Below are positions 17,485 through 25,758 of a stretch of 52,144 nt of DNA, piece by piece. Location of the stretch: NCBI GenBank assembly GCA_012521895.1, contig JAAYLK010000009.1:1-52144 (forward strand), in the 5' to 3' direction. Source of the stretch: Clostridiales bacterium. GTDB taxonomy: Bacteria > Bacillota > Clostridia > Christensenellales > Aristaeellaceae. The notes below the pieces were generated by a model. It saw only the letters and a program-made list of their open reading frames with translations, was not told the origin of the DNA and made no database searches. A program made the position numbers and the translations under genes. Each line of letters opens with the position of its first letter. The stretch's first letter is position 1.

Positions 17485-18528
17485 ATGAAAAAAATCGCAG
17501 TGCTCACCAGCGGCGGGGACAGCCCCGGCATGAACGCCGCCGTCACCGAGGTGGCGCGTTTTTCCGCCCTGGCCGGCATGCCCCTGATTGGCATCAAGCG
17601 TGGTTACAACGGCCTGATTGGCAAGTTCAGCCCGGAGGACAGCTACCAACAGCTGACCCTGGACACCATGCTGGACATCGCGGACCTGCCCGGCACCTAC
17701 CTTCGCACGGCACGCTGTGAAGAGTTTTACCACCTGGAATACCAGCAAAAAGCGGTCAAGTTCCTGCGCGACCTGAACGTCGCGGGCCTTGTGGTCATCG
17801 GCGGGGACGGTTCCTACCAGGGCGCGCTGGCCTTGAGCAAGCTGGGCATGCCCTGCATCGGCATCCCCGGCACCATCGACAACGATCTGGAGTATTCGGA
17901 GACCTCCCTGGGTTTTGACACCGCGGTCAACGTCTGCGTGGACGCCGTGCGCGCCATCCGCGCCACCTCCCGCTCCCACGACCGCCCGGCGGTGGTGGAA
18001 GTGATGGGCCGCAACTGCGGGGACATCGCCATTTCCACCGCCATGTCCACCGGCGCTGAAATCGTGATTGTGCCGGAGGTCAAAAACTGGGACCTCATGT
18101 TCTTTGTCGACCGCCTCAATTCCCTGGTGCGCCGAGGCAACACCCGCGCCACCATCGTCGTGGCCGAAGGCGCCTACAAGACCATGAAGCCCTACGACTT
18201 CAACGCCTTTTTGAAGGACTACACCCAGGTCTTTGAGGGCGAGCCCATGAACGTGCGCCGCCTGGCCCATGTGCTGCGCTACAAGACCGGCACCGAGGTG
18301 CGCTACAACCTAATCGGCTACACCCAGCGCGGGCATGAGCCCACCGCCCAGGACGCGGCCTTCGCCTTTGAATCCGCGCACATGGCGGTCGAGCTGCTCA
18401 AGCAGGGCATCGGCAACGAGGTCATCGGCATGCGCCATGGCCGTGTCTTCCACATGCCCATTGAAAAAGCGCTGCCCACCAAACCCAAGTTCAAGAAGGA
18501 CATCTACCGCCTCATCAACTCCCTCTAA
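17485..18528 (+). CDS. pfkA: ATP-dependent 6-phosphofructokinase
   Basis: 347 residues, slightly longer than PfkA (about 320). The ATP site has SGGDSPGMNAA at the N-terminus and GGDGSYQGA. The catalytic loop is GTIDND, with Gly as in ATP enzymes. Fructose-6-phosphate contacts are in EVMGRNCGD. RGYNGL near residue 38 lies where bacterial PFKs bind their allosteric effector. It carries out the committed ATP-driven phosphorylation of fructose-6-phosphate. The start at 17485 follows GGGGGT. With a PPi-type enzyme immediately upstream, the cell can use two donors for the same step. The gene is separated from its neighbour by a terminator-like hairpin. Confidence 0.95.
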   Translation: MKKIAVLTSGGDSPGMNAAVTEVARFSALAGMPLIGIKRGYNGLIGKFSPEDSYQQLTLDTMLDIADLPGTYLRTARCEEFYHLEYQQKAVKFLRDLNVAGLVVIGGDGSYQGALALSKLGMPCIGIPGTIDNDLEYSETSLGFDTAVNVCVDAVRAIRATSRSHDRPAVVEVMGRNCGDIAISTAMSTGAEIVIVPEVKNWDLMFFVDRLNSLVRRGNTRATIVVAEGAYKTMKPYDFNAFLKDYTQVFEGEPMNVRRLAHVLRYKTGTEVRYNLIGYTQRGHEPTAQDAAFAFESAHMAVELLKQGIGNEVIGMRHGRVFHMPIEKALPTKPKFKKDIYRLINSL

Positions 18529-18567
18529 GCCGGGATGCGGGAAGGCATCAAGACAAAAAGGAACTCA

Positions 18568-19482
18568 ATGAAGAAAAGACTGCCCCTGTTTCTGGCCCTG
18601 CTCCTGCTGCTGTCCCCGGCCCTGGGCCTCATGGAAACCCAGGTTGCCAAGGTCTTCCACGCGCCCTCTGCTTCCAAGGCGCCCTTCGCCCCGGCGCAGA
18701 CGCTGGAACAAGCGCCTTTTGCCGCAGAAGACGGCATTCTCCAGGTGGACATCATCAACGTCAAGGTGGGGGACGCCATCCTGCTGCGCATGGGCGGTGA
18801 GTCCATGATGATTGACGGCGGCACCCGCGGCAAGGCCGCGATGCTGGAATTGTTCTTCAAGTCCCAGGGCATCACCGGCTTCACCTACTTCTTCAACACC
18901 CATTCCCACGATGACCACATCGAGGCCTCCACCCGCCTGGTGGAGCTGGGCTACACCGCCAGAGAATACCTGTCCAAGTACACCAGGGAGGCCCGCCTGC
19001 CGGAGCTGACCAAGCTCTATAACGCTTTGGACGCAAAAGGCATCCCGCTGCGCACGGTGGTGCCGGAGGAAACCATGATGCTGGGCGGGGCGGAGCTCAC
19101 CTTCCTCCAAAACACCCGTGAACACCAGACCGGGGTGAACGCCCGCAGCATGATGCTGCATGTGCGCTACAAGAACGCCAGCATCCTGCTGCCCGCGGAC
19201 GTCACCGGCGCCAGCCTGGGGGAGGTGCAGGAGGATTACGCCGACTACATGGATGTGGACATCATCAAGTCCCCCCACCACGGCATCAACCGCCTGCGCC
19301 AGGAATTTCTGGACGCCACCAGCCCAGAGCTCTTTGTCATCACCAGCAACATGGACGGCGGTGCCACCCTGGCCAAGCAGCTGGTGAGCGCCGGTATGCC
19401 GCACTACTTCATCTCCATGGGCACGGTCAGCCTGCAGACGGACGGCGAAGTCTGGTATGTGCAGCAAACCAAGCTGGACTGA
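18568..19482 (+). CDS. Secreted metallo-beta-lactamase-fold hydrolase (ComEC C-domain-like)
   Basis: 304 residues. It begins with a signal peptide (MKKRLPLFLALLLLLSPALG) and, after a short linker, a metallo-beta-lactamase fold. The metal motif THSHDDHIEA matches HxHxDH; further ligands are in LLPADVTGAS and SPHHGIN. The pattern LQVDIINVKVGDAILLRMGG resembles the DNA-processing domain of ComEC and stand-alone MBL proteins. It should act outside the membrane on a phosphoester or similar substrate. The ATG at 18568 has AAAAAGGAA upstream. It follows pfkA by 39 bases and ends at a bidirectional terminator, so it may be co-transcribed with glycolytic genes, although no functional link is evident. 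Confidence 0.82.
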   Translation: MKKRLPLFLALLLLLSPALGLMETQVAKVFHAPSASKAPFAPAQTLEQAPFAAEDGILQVDIINVKVGDAILLRMGGESMMIDGGTRGKAAMLELFFKSQGITGFTYFFNTHSHDDHIEASTRLVELGYTAREYLSKYTREARLPELTKLYNALDAKGIPLRTVVPEETMMLGGAELTFLQNTREHQTGVNARSMMLHVRYKNASILLPADVTGASLGEVQEDYADYMDVDIIKSPHHGINRLRQEFLDATSPELFVITSNMDGGATLAKQLVSAGMPHYFISMGTVSLQTDGEVWYVQQTKLD

Positions 19483-19496
19483 TTCACCGCATAACC

Positions 19497-19531
19497 AAAA
19501 AAGCTGCGAAGCGTTTGCTCCGCAGCTTTTT
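19497..19531. terminator. Bidirectional terminator between the MBL-fold gene and gpmI
   Basis: AAAAAGCTGCG and CGCAGCTTTTT form an 11-bp stem with a 12-base loop, serving the convergent genes on both sides. Confidence 0.9.
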
Positions 19532-19544
19532 GTTTCTTTCTACC

Positions 19545-21083
19545 TTAGTAAAGCGGTTCCCCGGTCATGTCCTTGGGGATGGGCAGGCACATGGCCTTGA
19601 GCATGGTGGGGGCGATGTCCGCCAGGCGGCCGCCGCCGCGCAGGCTCTTGCCGATGAACTGCTCACCCACGGCGATAAAGGGCACGGGGTTGGTGGTGTG
19701 GGCGGTGAAGGGCTGGTTGGTTTCGTAGTCAATCATCTGGTCGGCGTTGCCGTGGTCGGCGGTGACAAAGGCCTGTCCGCCCGCTTCCAGGATGCGCTCC
19801 ACCAGCTTGCCCACGTCCTTGTCCACTTCCTTGACCGCGGCCACCGCGGCCGGGATCACGCCGGTGTGGCCCACCATGTCGCAGTTGGCGTAGTTCAATA
19901 TCATCACGTCATACTGTTTGGAGTCGATGATCTCCAGCGCCTTCTCGGTCACCTCGGGGGCGGACATCTCGGGCTTTAGGTCAAAGGTGGCCACCTTGGA
20001 AGAGGGGATGAGGAAGCGGTCTTCCCCGGCGTTGGATTTTTCCACGCCGCCGTTGAAGAAGAAGGTGACGTGCGGGTACTTCTGCGTCTCCGCGATGCGC
20101 ACCTGGGTCAGGCCCAGGCTGGCCAGGTATTCGCCCATGGTTCCGGAAAGGATGCTGGGCGGGTTGACGATTTTAAGGCCCGTGAACGTCTCGTCATACT
20201 GGGTCATGGTGACATAGTTCAAGTGCAGGAAGCCGCTGCCGCGCTCAAAACCCTTGAAGTCCTCCTGGATGAAGGCGCGGGTAATCTGGCGCATGCGGTC
20301 CGGGCGGAAGTTGAAGCAGATCAGGCTGTCGCCGTCCTGCACCAGGCCGACGGGCTTGTCATTGTGCGTCAGCACAATGGGCTTGACGAACTCATCCGTC
20401 ACGCCCTCCGCGTAGCTGTTTTTAACCGCGCCCACGGGGTCTGCGGACTGCACGCCCACGCCCAGCACCATGGCGTCATAGCCCAGCTTGACGCGCTCCC
20501 AGATGTTGTCGCGGTCCATGCCCCAGTAGCGGCCCTGGATGCTGGCAATCTTGCCCACGCCCAACCCAGCCAGCTTGTCCACCAGCTGCTGCACAAAGCC
20601 GGCGCCGCTCTCCGGCGGCACGTCGCGGCCGTCCAGCATGGCGTGGACATAGAAGTCCGTCAGCCCGCGGGCCTTGGCCATGTCCAGCAAGGCGAAGAGG
20701 TGGTCGATGTGGCTGTGAACGCCGCCGTCAGACAGCAGGCCCACCAGGTGCAGGGCCTTGCCGTTCTTTTTGGCTTCATCCATCGCCCAGATCAGCGGCT
20801 CTTTGGTAAACAGCATGCCGGACTCGATGTCGCGTGTCACCTGCATCAGCTCCTGGTTGACGATGCGCCCGGCGCCGATGTTGAGGTGGCCCACCTCGGA
20901 ATTGCCCATCTGTCCCGGGGGCAGGCCCACATCGGGGCCGGAGGCGGACAATTGGGTGTGGGGGTACTTGGCCATCAATTGGTCTATTACGGGGGTGCCC
21001 GCTTCCATGATGGCGTTGCCCAGGGCTTTGGGGTTGATGCCAAAGCCATCCATGATGATCAGGGCAGTCAGTTTCTTTGACAC
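19545..21083 (-). CDS. gpmI: 2,3-bisphosphoglycerate-independent phosphoglycerate mutase
   Basis: 512 residues, the standard iPGM length. The N-terminal IIMDGFG supplies a metal-binding Asp, and GNSEVGHLNIGAGR contains Ser62, the phosphoserine nucleophile. HSHIDHL, DGRDVPPESG, ADHGNADQM and FTAHTTNPVPFI supply the remaining metal ligands and substrate contacts. It converts 3-phosphoglycerate to 2-phosphoglycerate using two Mn or similar ions. It is the last gene of the cggR-pgk-tpiA-gpmI operon, 25 bases after tpiA. Enolase, often next, is not here; the operon ends at the bidirectional terminator. Confidence 0.96.
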   Translation of the reverse strand: MSKKLTALIIMDGFGINPKALGNAIMEAGTPVIDQLMAKYPHTQLSASGPDVGLPPGQMGNSEVGHLNIGAGRIVNQELMQVTRDIESGMLFTKEPLIWAMDEAKKNGKALHLVGLLSDGGVHSHIDHLFALLDMAKARGLTDFYVHAMLDGRDVPPESGAGFVQQLVDKLAGLGVGKIASIQGRYWGMDRDNIWERVKLGYDAMVLGVGVQSADPVGAVKNSYAEGVTDEFVKPIVLTHNDKPVGLVQDGDSLICFNFRPDRMRQITRAFIQEDFKGFERGSGFLHLNYVTMTQYDETFTGLKIVNPPSILSGTMGEYLASLGLTQVRIAETQKYPHVTFFFNGGVEKSNAGEDRFLIPSSKVATFDLKPEMSAPEVTEKALEIIDSKQYDVMILNYANCDMVGHTGVIPAAVAAVKEVDKDVGKLVERILEAGGQAFVTADHGNADQMIDYETNQPFTAHTTNPVPFIAVGEQFIGKSLRGGGRLADIAPTMLKAMCLPIPKDMTGEPLY

Positions 21084-21108
21084 AATAACTCCTTTGGGTT
21101 AAAACCGC

Positions 21109-21858
21109 TTATTCGAAATTTACGACCTTGGCAAAGTCCTCGGCCTTCAGTGACGCGCCGCCGATCAGGCCGCCGTCAATCTCGCTTTGGGCCATCAGGC
21201 CGTTGACGTTCTTGGGGTTCATGCTGCCGCCGTACTGGATGCGCACCTTGTCACTGACGCGCTTGCCGTACTTCATCTGGATGGCGCTGCGGATGACGCC
21301 GATGGTCTCGTTGGCTTGCTCGTCCGTGGCGGTCAGGCCCGTGCCGATGGCCCAGACCGGCTCATAGGCGATGATGACTTTTTTGATCTGGTCTTCCGTC
21401 AGGCCGGTCAGGGCGATCAGGGTCTGGTAAGCAACCAGCGCATCGGTGTAGCCGGCTTCGCGCTGCTCTTTTTTCTCACCCACGCAGATGATGGGGATGA
21501 GGCCGCCCTCGACCGCGGCCTGCACACGCAGGTTGACGGTCTCGTCGGTCTCGCCAAAGTACTGCCTTCTCTCGCTGTGGCCGATGATGACGTATTCCAC
21601 GCCCGCTTCCTTGAGCATGGCGGCGGACAGCTCGCCGGTGAAGGCGCCGCTTTCCTTGTAGTGCACGTTCTGCGCGCCCAGCTTGATTTTGCTGCCGCGC
21701 AGCGCGGTCTTGGCGGCGGCATAGTCCACCGCGGGCACACAGACCACCACGGTGGCCTTGGCGTCCTTCACCAGGGGCTTGAGGGCATTAATCAGCTCGG
21801 CCGCTTCTTTGGGGCCTTTGTTCATTTTCCAGTTTCCGGCGATGATGGGTGTACGCAT
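21109..21858 (-). CDS. tpiA: Triosephosphate isomerase
   Basis: 249 residues, a complete TIM. The N-terminal IAGNWKMNK holds the substrate-binding Asn and Lys. IIGHSERR carries the electrophilic His, [11 protein letters not shown] the catalytic Glu and start of loop 6, and YGGSMNPKN with GLIGGASL the phosphate-binding Gly loops. It equilibrates dihydroxyacetone phosphate and glyceraldehyde-3-phosphate. The start at 21858 follows AAAGGAG. It sits between pgk and gpmI; a GC-rich hairpin at 21899-21932 lies in the 88-base gap after pgk. Confidence 0.97.
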   Translation of the reverse strand: MRTPIIAGNWKMNKGPKEAAELINALKPLVKDAKATVVVCVPAVDYAAAKTALRGSKIKLGAQNVHYKESGAFTGELSAAMLKEAGVEYVIIGHSERRQYFGETDETVNLRVQAAVEGGLIPIICVGEKKEQREAGYTDALVAYQTLIALTGLTEDQIKKVIIAYEPVWAIGTGLTATDEQANETIGVIRSAIQMKYGKRVSDKVRIQYGGSMNPKNVNGLMAQSEIDGGLIGGASLKAEDFAKVVNFE

Positions 21859-21898
21859 GGTTTTACTCCTTTAGTGACTCTTCCAAGGTCATAGTATA

Positions 21899-21932
21899 CC
21901 CGCCAGGCTCCGGTTTTTCCCGGTCTGGCGGG
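21899..21932 (-). repeat. Long hairpin between pgk and tpiA
   Basis: CCCGCCAG and CTGGCGGG pair at the outside and CCGG with CCGG inside. No T-run follows on the minus strand; instead comes TATACT. A role as mRNA stabiliser or processing site, separating pgk from tpiA expression, is plausible. Confidence 0.5.
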
Positions 21933-21946
21933 CAGGGTTGGCAATC

Positions 21947-23131
21947 TTATTTGTCGTTGAGCGCGGCCACGCCCGGCAGGACCAGGCCTTCCAAAAACTC
22001 CAGGGAGGCGCCGCCGCCGGTACTGATATGGCTGATCTTGTCCCCAAAGCCCATCTGAATCACCGCCGCCGCGGAGTCGCCGCCGCCGATGATGGTGGTG
22101 GCGCTGCTGTCGGCCATGGCCTGGGCCAGCGCCTGGGTGCCCTTGGCGAAATTGGGCATCTCAAACACGCCCATCGGGCCGTTCCAGATGACGGTCTTGG
22201 CGGCCTTGATTTCCTTGGCGAATTGTTCTGCGGTCTTGGGGCCGATGTCCAGGCCTTCCCAGCCTTCGGGGATTTCGCCGGTGGGGACGACTTTGGTGTT
22301 GGCGTCGTTGTCAAACTTGTCGGCGATCAGGGTGTCCACCGGCAGCAGCAGCTTCACGCCCTTTTGCTTGGCTTTTTCCATCATCTCACGGGCATAGTCC
22401 AGCTTGTCTTCTTCCACACGGCTGTTGCCCACCTTGCCGCCCTTGGCGACGGTGAAGGTATAGGCCATGGCGCCGCCAATGATGAGGGTGTCCACCTTTT
22501 CCAGCAGGTTGTTGATGACGCCCAGCTTGTCAGACACCTTGGCGCCGCCCAGGATGGCCACGAAGGGGTGGTCGGGCTTGTCCAGGGCCTTGCCCATGAA
22601 CTGCAGTTCCTTCTCAATCAGGAAGCCGGAGACCGCGGGCAGGAAATGGGCCACGCCCTCGGTGCTGGCGTGCGCCCGGTGGGCGGTGCCAAAGGCGTCG
22701 TTGACATACACATCCGCGTAGGAAGCCAGCTTCCTGGCAAAGGCTTCGTCGTTCTTCTCCTCTTCCTTGTGGAAGCGCAGGTTCTCAAGCAAGGCGACCT
22801 CGCCATCCTTCAAGGAGGCCACGACCCGGTCGGCATCCTCGCCCACCACGTCCTTGGCCATCTTCACATCGGTCTTGAGCAGCTCGCCCAGGCGCTTGGC
22901 AACCGGGGCCAGGGAATACTTCATGTTGAACTCACCCTTGGGGCGGCCCAGGTGGCTGCACAGGATGGTCTTGGCGCCCTGGTCCATCAGGTAGCGGATG
23001 GTGGGCATGGCGCCCAAGATGCGGTTTTCATCGGTGATGTTCTGGTTGTCATCCATAGGCACGTTGAAGTCCACACGGACCAGCACCTTCTTGCCCTTGA
23101 GAGAAATGTCGCGCACGGTTTTCTTGTTCAT
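21947..23131 (-). CDS. pgk: Phosphoglycerate kinase
   Basis: 394 residues, the usual size. RVDFNVPM near residue 20 is the PGK signature. Substrate arginines lie in SHLGRPKG and [10 protein letters not shown]. The ATP domain contains [18 protein letters not shown] and NGPMGVFE, and the C-terminus GGGDSAAAV with [15 protein letters not shown]. It transfers phosphate from 1,3-bisphosphoglycerate to ADP. The start at 23131 has AAGGAGG upstream; the gene follows cggR by 10 bases. In most Firmicutes gap lies between cggR and pgk, and it is missing here. Confidence 0.97.
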   Translation of the reverse strand: MNKKTVRDISLKGKKVLVRVDFNVPMDDNQNITDENRILGAMPTIRYLMDQGAKTILCSHLGRPKGEFNMKYSLAPVAKRLGELLKTDVKMAKDVVGEDADRVVASLKDGEVALLENLRFHKEEEKNDEAFARKLASYADVYVNDAFGTAHRAHASTEGVAHFLPAVSGFLIEKELQFMGKALDKPDHPFVAILGGAKVSDKLGVINNLLEKVDTLIIGGAMAYTFTVAKGGKVGNSRVEEDKLDYAREMMEKAKQKGVKLLLPVDTLIADKFDNDANTKVVPTGEIPEGWEGLDIGPKTAEQFAKEIKAAKTVIWNGPMGVFEMPNFAKGTQALAQAMADSSATTIIGGGDSAAAVIQMGFGDKISHISTGGGASLEFLEGLVLPGVAALNDK

Positions 23132-23141
23132 GGGTTCCTCC

Positions 23142-24194
23142 TTAATGATGATTGCGTTCTTCCCGATACAGCAGTTCCAGCATGGCCTTGCCCAGGCCTT
23201 CATCCACCACCAGCGCCCAGGGTGGGTGCCAGCGCACGGCAGCCAGCACGGCCTCGCCCTTGCTTTGCCCGGCTGCTGCCATGATGGAAACGGAATTGGG
23301 TTTGCCCACGCCCAGTTCAGAGGACAGGGAGGGGCTTTGGTGGATGACCTTTCCGTTGATGTCAAAGAAATCACCCAGCGCTTCACCCACGGCGCCTGCC
23401 TTGGTCAGCTGCCTGCGCATGGCAAGCGAGAGGCTGCGCCGCTGCGCCATGTCATCCGCGCGGCCCACACCAAAGAGGATGATGTCGGCATTGCGCATCA
23501 GAGCCAGCGTGGCGCGCACGCCGGGCAGCTTGGCGGCCTTGGCCAGGGTGTCCTGGTCCATGCCCTCGGGCAGGTGCATCAAGCGGCAATCCCCGCCGAT
23601 GCGGGAGGCCAATTCACCCGCCACGGCGTCCGCCTGCATTTGCGCCAGGCGGCCAAAGCCGCCGCGCGCGGGCACCACCATCACCGGGCCGGGGCCCGGG
23701 GTCATGGTGTGGGCCACCTCGTTCATGGTGCTGCCGCCGGACACGGCGATAATCATGTTTTCCCGTAGCACCTCATGCACAAAGCGCCCGGTGGCGCGTC
23801 CCAGGTCCACCAGCACCATGCGGTCGATGTCCGCGTCCCCGGGGACGACGGAGAGGTTTTGGATGTTCAGCTTGGTTTTCAGCTGGGTTTCCAGGTCAAA
23901 CAGCCCGGAGATATTGCGGCACAAGGCGCGCACCTCGGGCAGGATCTTCATCCCGTCATCGGACAATTGCATCCCGCTGGTGTTCAGCGCGATCAGGCCC
24001 TCGTCCTTTAAAGACTCCGCCGCCGCGCGCACCTCGCGCTCGGACAGCTGCATGGAGGCGGCCAGGGTGCGCCGGCCCACCGGGCCGATGGCATGGATGC
24101 GTTCCAGCAGCAGGGCACGGCGGTAGATTTCCTCCACCTGGTCAGCTGCGATGCGCTTGAGCGTCGCCCATGTAATCTCGAGCAAGTCGGTCAT
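23142..24194 (-). CDS. cggR: SorC/CggR-family transcriptional regulator of central glycolytic genes
   Basis: 350 residues. The N-terminal part (about 25-85) is a winged-helix region ([21 protein letters not shown] read in parts). The remainder is the SorC-type sugar-phosphate-binding domain, with [10 protein letters not shown] and [13 protein letters not shown] as typical effector-site segments. CggR proteins repress the glycolytic operon they head and are released by fructose-1,6-bisphosphate. Here it leads pgk-tpiA-gpmI, which supports the name over a generic sugar regulator. A promoter with TATAAT lies directly upstream; the operator was not identified. The lack of gap next to it is unusual. 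Confidence 0.88.
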   Translation of the reverse strand: MTDLLEITWATLKRIAADQVEEIYRRALLLERIHAIGPVGRRTLAASMQLSEREVRAAAESLKDEGLIALNTSGMQLSDDGMKILPEVRALCRNISGLFDLETQLKTKLNIQNLSVVPGDADIDRMVLVDLGRATGRFVHEVLRENMIIAVSGGSTMNEVAHTMTPGPGPVMVVPARGGFGRLAQMQADAVAGELASRIGGDCRLMHLPEGMDQDTLAKAAKLPGVRATLALMRNADIILFGVGRADDMAQRRSLSLAMRRQLTKAGAVGEALGDFFDINGKVIHQSPSLSSELGVGKPNSVSIMAAAGQSKGEAVLAAVRWHPPWALVVDEGLGKAMLELLYREERNHH

Positions 24195-24229
24195 CCTTCC
24201 CGCGGGGCAGATTTCGCCCGGCTGGGCCT

Positions 24230-24258
24230 ATTATACCCTCATCCCGCTTCCTTCACAA
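24230..24258 (-). promoter_or_regulatory. Sigma-A promoter for the cggR-pgk-tpiA-gpmI operon
   Basis: On the minus strand TTGTGA (24253-24258), a 17-base spacer and TATAAT (24230-24235), about 36 bases before the cggR start. Confidence 0.8.
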
Positions 24259-24268
24259 GCAAAGAAAT

Positions 24269-24302
24269 AAAAAAACCAGCCTCTCGGCCGGCTTTATTTT
24301 TT
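24269..24302. terminator. Terminator downstream of the hit operon (bidirectional)
   Basis: AAACCAGCC and GGCCGGCTT pair (two G-U) around a 4-base loop, with A/T runs on both sides. On the minus strand it would end transcripts coming from hit after they cross the palindromic element. Confidence 0.7.
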
Positions 24303-24310
24303 GGTATGGG

Positions 24311-24478
24311 ATTAATACTGATTCCAATCCTTAATGCATCGTCGCGCTGGATCTTTTGACTTTCTACATCGTCAGAAATCCTCAATGTAGCTAAGGCTAC
24401 ACCCTCGGCTCTCTTCCTTGTATAAAGCCAAAATCTCTCAGCACTTTGGATGCATTAACGATTTACATCAGTATAACA
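24311..24478. repeat. MITE-like long imperfect palindrome
   Basis: The whole 168 bp folds back on itself around 24394. Outer arms ATACTGAT (24315-24322) and ATCAGTAT (24467-24474), then TTAATGCATC (24331-24340) and GATGCATTAA (24449-24458), and the apex TGTAGC-TAAG-GCTACA (24386-24401) all share the same centre. Base composition is AT-richer than the neighbouring genes and there is no coding frame. Length and structure fit a miniature inverted-repeat element, but a structured RNA is also possible. It begins right after the hit stop codon. Confidence 0.6.
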
Positions 24479-24479
24479 A

Positions 24480-24824
24480 TCAGACCATCCTGTCGCTGAG
24501 CCGTTCCCCGCCCAGGATGTGAAAGTGCAGGTGCTGCACGCTCTGCCGTCCGTCCTCCCCGCAGTTGGACACCAGGCGGTAGCCGCTGTCCTGGATGCCC
24601 AGCAGCCTGGCCACTTCCTTTGCCGCGCGCAGGAGGGCGGAAAGCGTCCCGTCGTCCAGGGCGTTCAGGTCGTTCAGCCCCTGGGCGTGCTTTTTGGGGA
24701 TGAGCAGGACATGCGCCTTGCTCTGGGGGTTGATGTCATGGAAGGCCAGCACCACATCATTTTCGTAGACGGTTTTGGCCGGAATCGCGCCGGCTGCGAT
24801 CTTGCAAAACAGGCATTCGTTCAT
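24480..24824 (-). CDS. HIT-family (histidine triad) nucleotide hydrolase
   Basis: 114 residues, HINT/PKCI branch. CLFCKIAAGAIPAK at the N-terminus gives the CxxC seen in this branch. The histidine triad QHLHFHILGG near residue 100 is intact. Such proteins hydrolyse purine nucleoside phosphoramidates and adenylated compounds in the cytoplasm. It is the last gene of the prmA-rsmE-mtaB-degV-hit operon, 14 bases after degV. The linkage of a HIT gene with mtaB and rsmE is common in clostridia. Its stop codon touches the MITE-like palindrome. Confidence 0.93.
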   Translation of the reverse strand: MNECLFCKIAAGAIPAKTVYENDVVLAFHDINPQSKAHVLLIPKKHAQGLNDLNALDDGTLSALLRAAKEVARLLGIQDSGYRLVSNCGEDGRQSVQHLHFHILGGERLSDRMV

Positions 24825-24838
24825 TGGTTTCCTCTCCT

Positions 24839-25690
24839 TTATCGTGTGTTGCTCAAAAAGGCCACCCCGATGCCGCCGATGCCAAAATGGCTGGCGATGG
24901 CGGGGCCCAGCATGGTCACCACCACTTCCCTGGCGCCGGCCAAACGGATTTTGTCCGCCAATCCTTCCGCCGCCGCGCGCACATCGGCGTGGCTGATGTA
25001 CACCACCTGGTTTTTCAGCTCCACCGCCTTTTCGATGACTTTCTCATAGAGGCGGTTGATGGCCTTGTTGTAGGTGCGCACCTTGGTGGAAATCTGGAAA
25101 TGCCCAAGGGCGTCCAGCTTCAGGATGGGCTTGATGTTGAGAATGTCGCCCAGCCTGGCCTGGAAGGAGGGCAGCCGCCCGGAGCGGCTTAGGTACTCCA
25201 GCTGGTCCAGGGTGAAATAGTGGCTCACCCGGGTTTTGTTGGCTTCAATCAAGTCCGCGGTTTCCTGCAGGCTTTTCCCGTCCGCCCTGGCCTTGGCCGC
25301 CATCTCCACCAGCAGCGCCTGGCCCATGGCGCCGCACAAGGTGTCAATGCTGATGATTTGACGCTCCGGGTACCGCTGTTTCAACTCCTCCATGGCAATC
25401 CGCCCGGATTGAAAGGTGCCGCTTAAGGTGGTGGACAGGCCGGCATACAGGACGTCCTGGCCTTTTTGCAGCGCGGGTTTCGCTACATGGATAAAGTCCT
25501 CCGGGGAGGGGGTGGCGGTCTTGATGACCGCCTTTGCCCGCAATTGCGTATAGAACTGCTCCAGGCTGACGCCCTTGTACTGCTTGCCGTTGATGCTCAA
25601 CGGAACCGGCACAACCAAGACCTGAAGGCTCGCAAAACGCTCGGGGGAGAGGTCGCAGCTGGCTTCCGTCACGATAGCATAGGGATGCAT
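24839..25690 (-). CDS. DegV-family fatty-acid-binding protein
   Basis: 283 residues with the DegV fold. The N-terminal AIVTEASCDLSPE holds the conserved region that begins the lipid-binding domain (usually DS-CDL; Thr-Glu here). QYKGVSLEQFY and KTATPSPEDF are the second conserved block, YAGLSTTLSGTFQSG contains the Ser/Thr that contacts the fatty acid carboxylate, and the C-terminal domain ends in FGIGGIGVAFL. In FakB relatives such proteins present fatty acids to the FakA kinase for phosphorylation; no fakA is nearby. The start at 25690 has AGAGGAGG upstream. It sits between mtaB and hit in an RNA-modification operon, with no obvious functional link. Confidence 0.9.
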   Translation of the reverse strand: MHPYAIVTEASCDLSPERFASLQVLVVPVPLSINGKQYKGVSLEQFYTQLRAKAVIKTATPSPEDFIHVAKPALQKGQDVLYAGLSTTLSGTFQSGRIAMEELKQRYPERQIISIDTLCGAMGQALLVEMAAKARADGKSLQETADLIEANKTRVSHYFTLDQLEYLSRSGRLPSFQARLGDILNIKPILKLDALGHFQISTKVRTYNKAINRLYEKVIEKAVELKNQVVYISHADVRAAAEGLADKIRLAGAREVVVTMLGPAIASHFGIGGIGVAFLSNTR

Positions 25691-25758
25691 GGTGTTTCCT
25701 CCTCTTTGAAGGATAGGGGGGTGGCACAGTTTCAGAATAGGCAGCGCGGCCGCTCGTG

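Noticed and set aside
21899..21932. Hairpin between pgk and tpiA as a terminator
   Set aside because: No T-run follows on the minus strand, and the genes downstream belong to the same pathway. It is kept as a stabilising or processing hairpin only.
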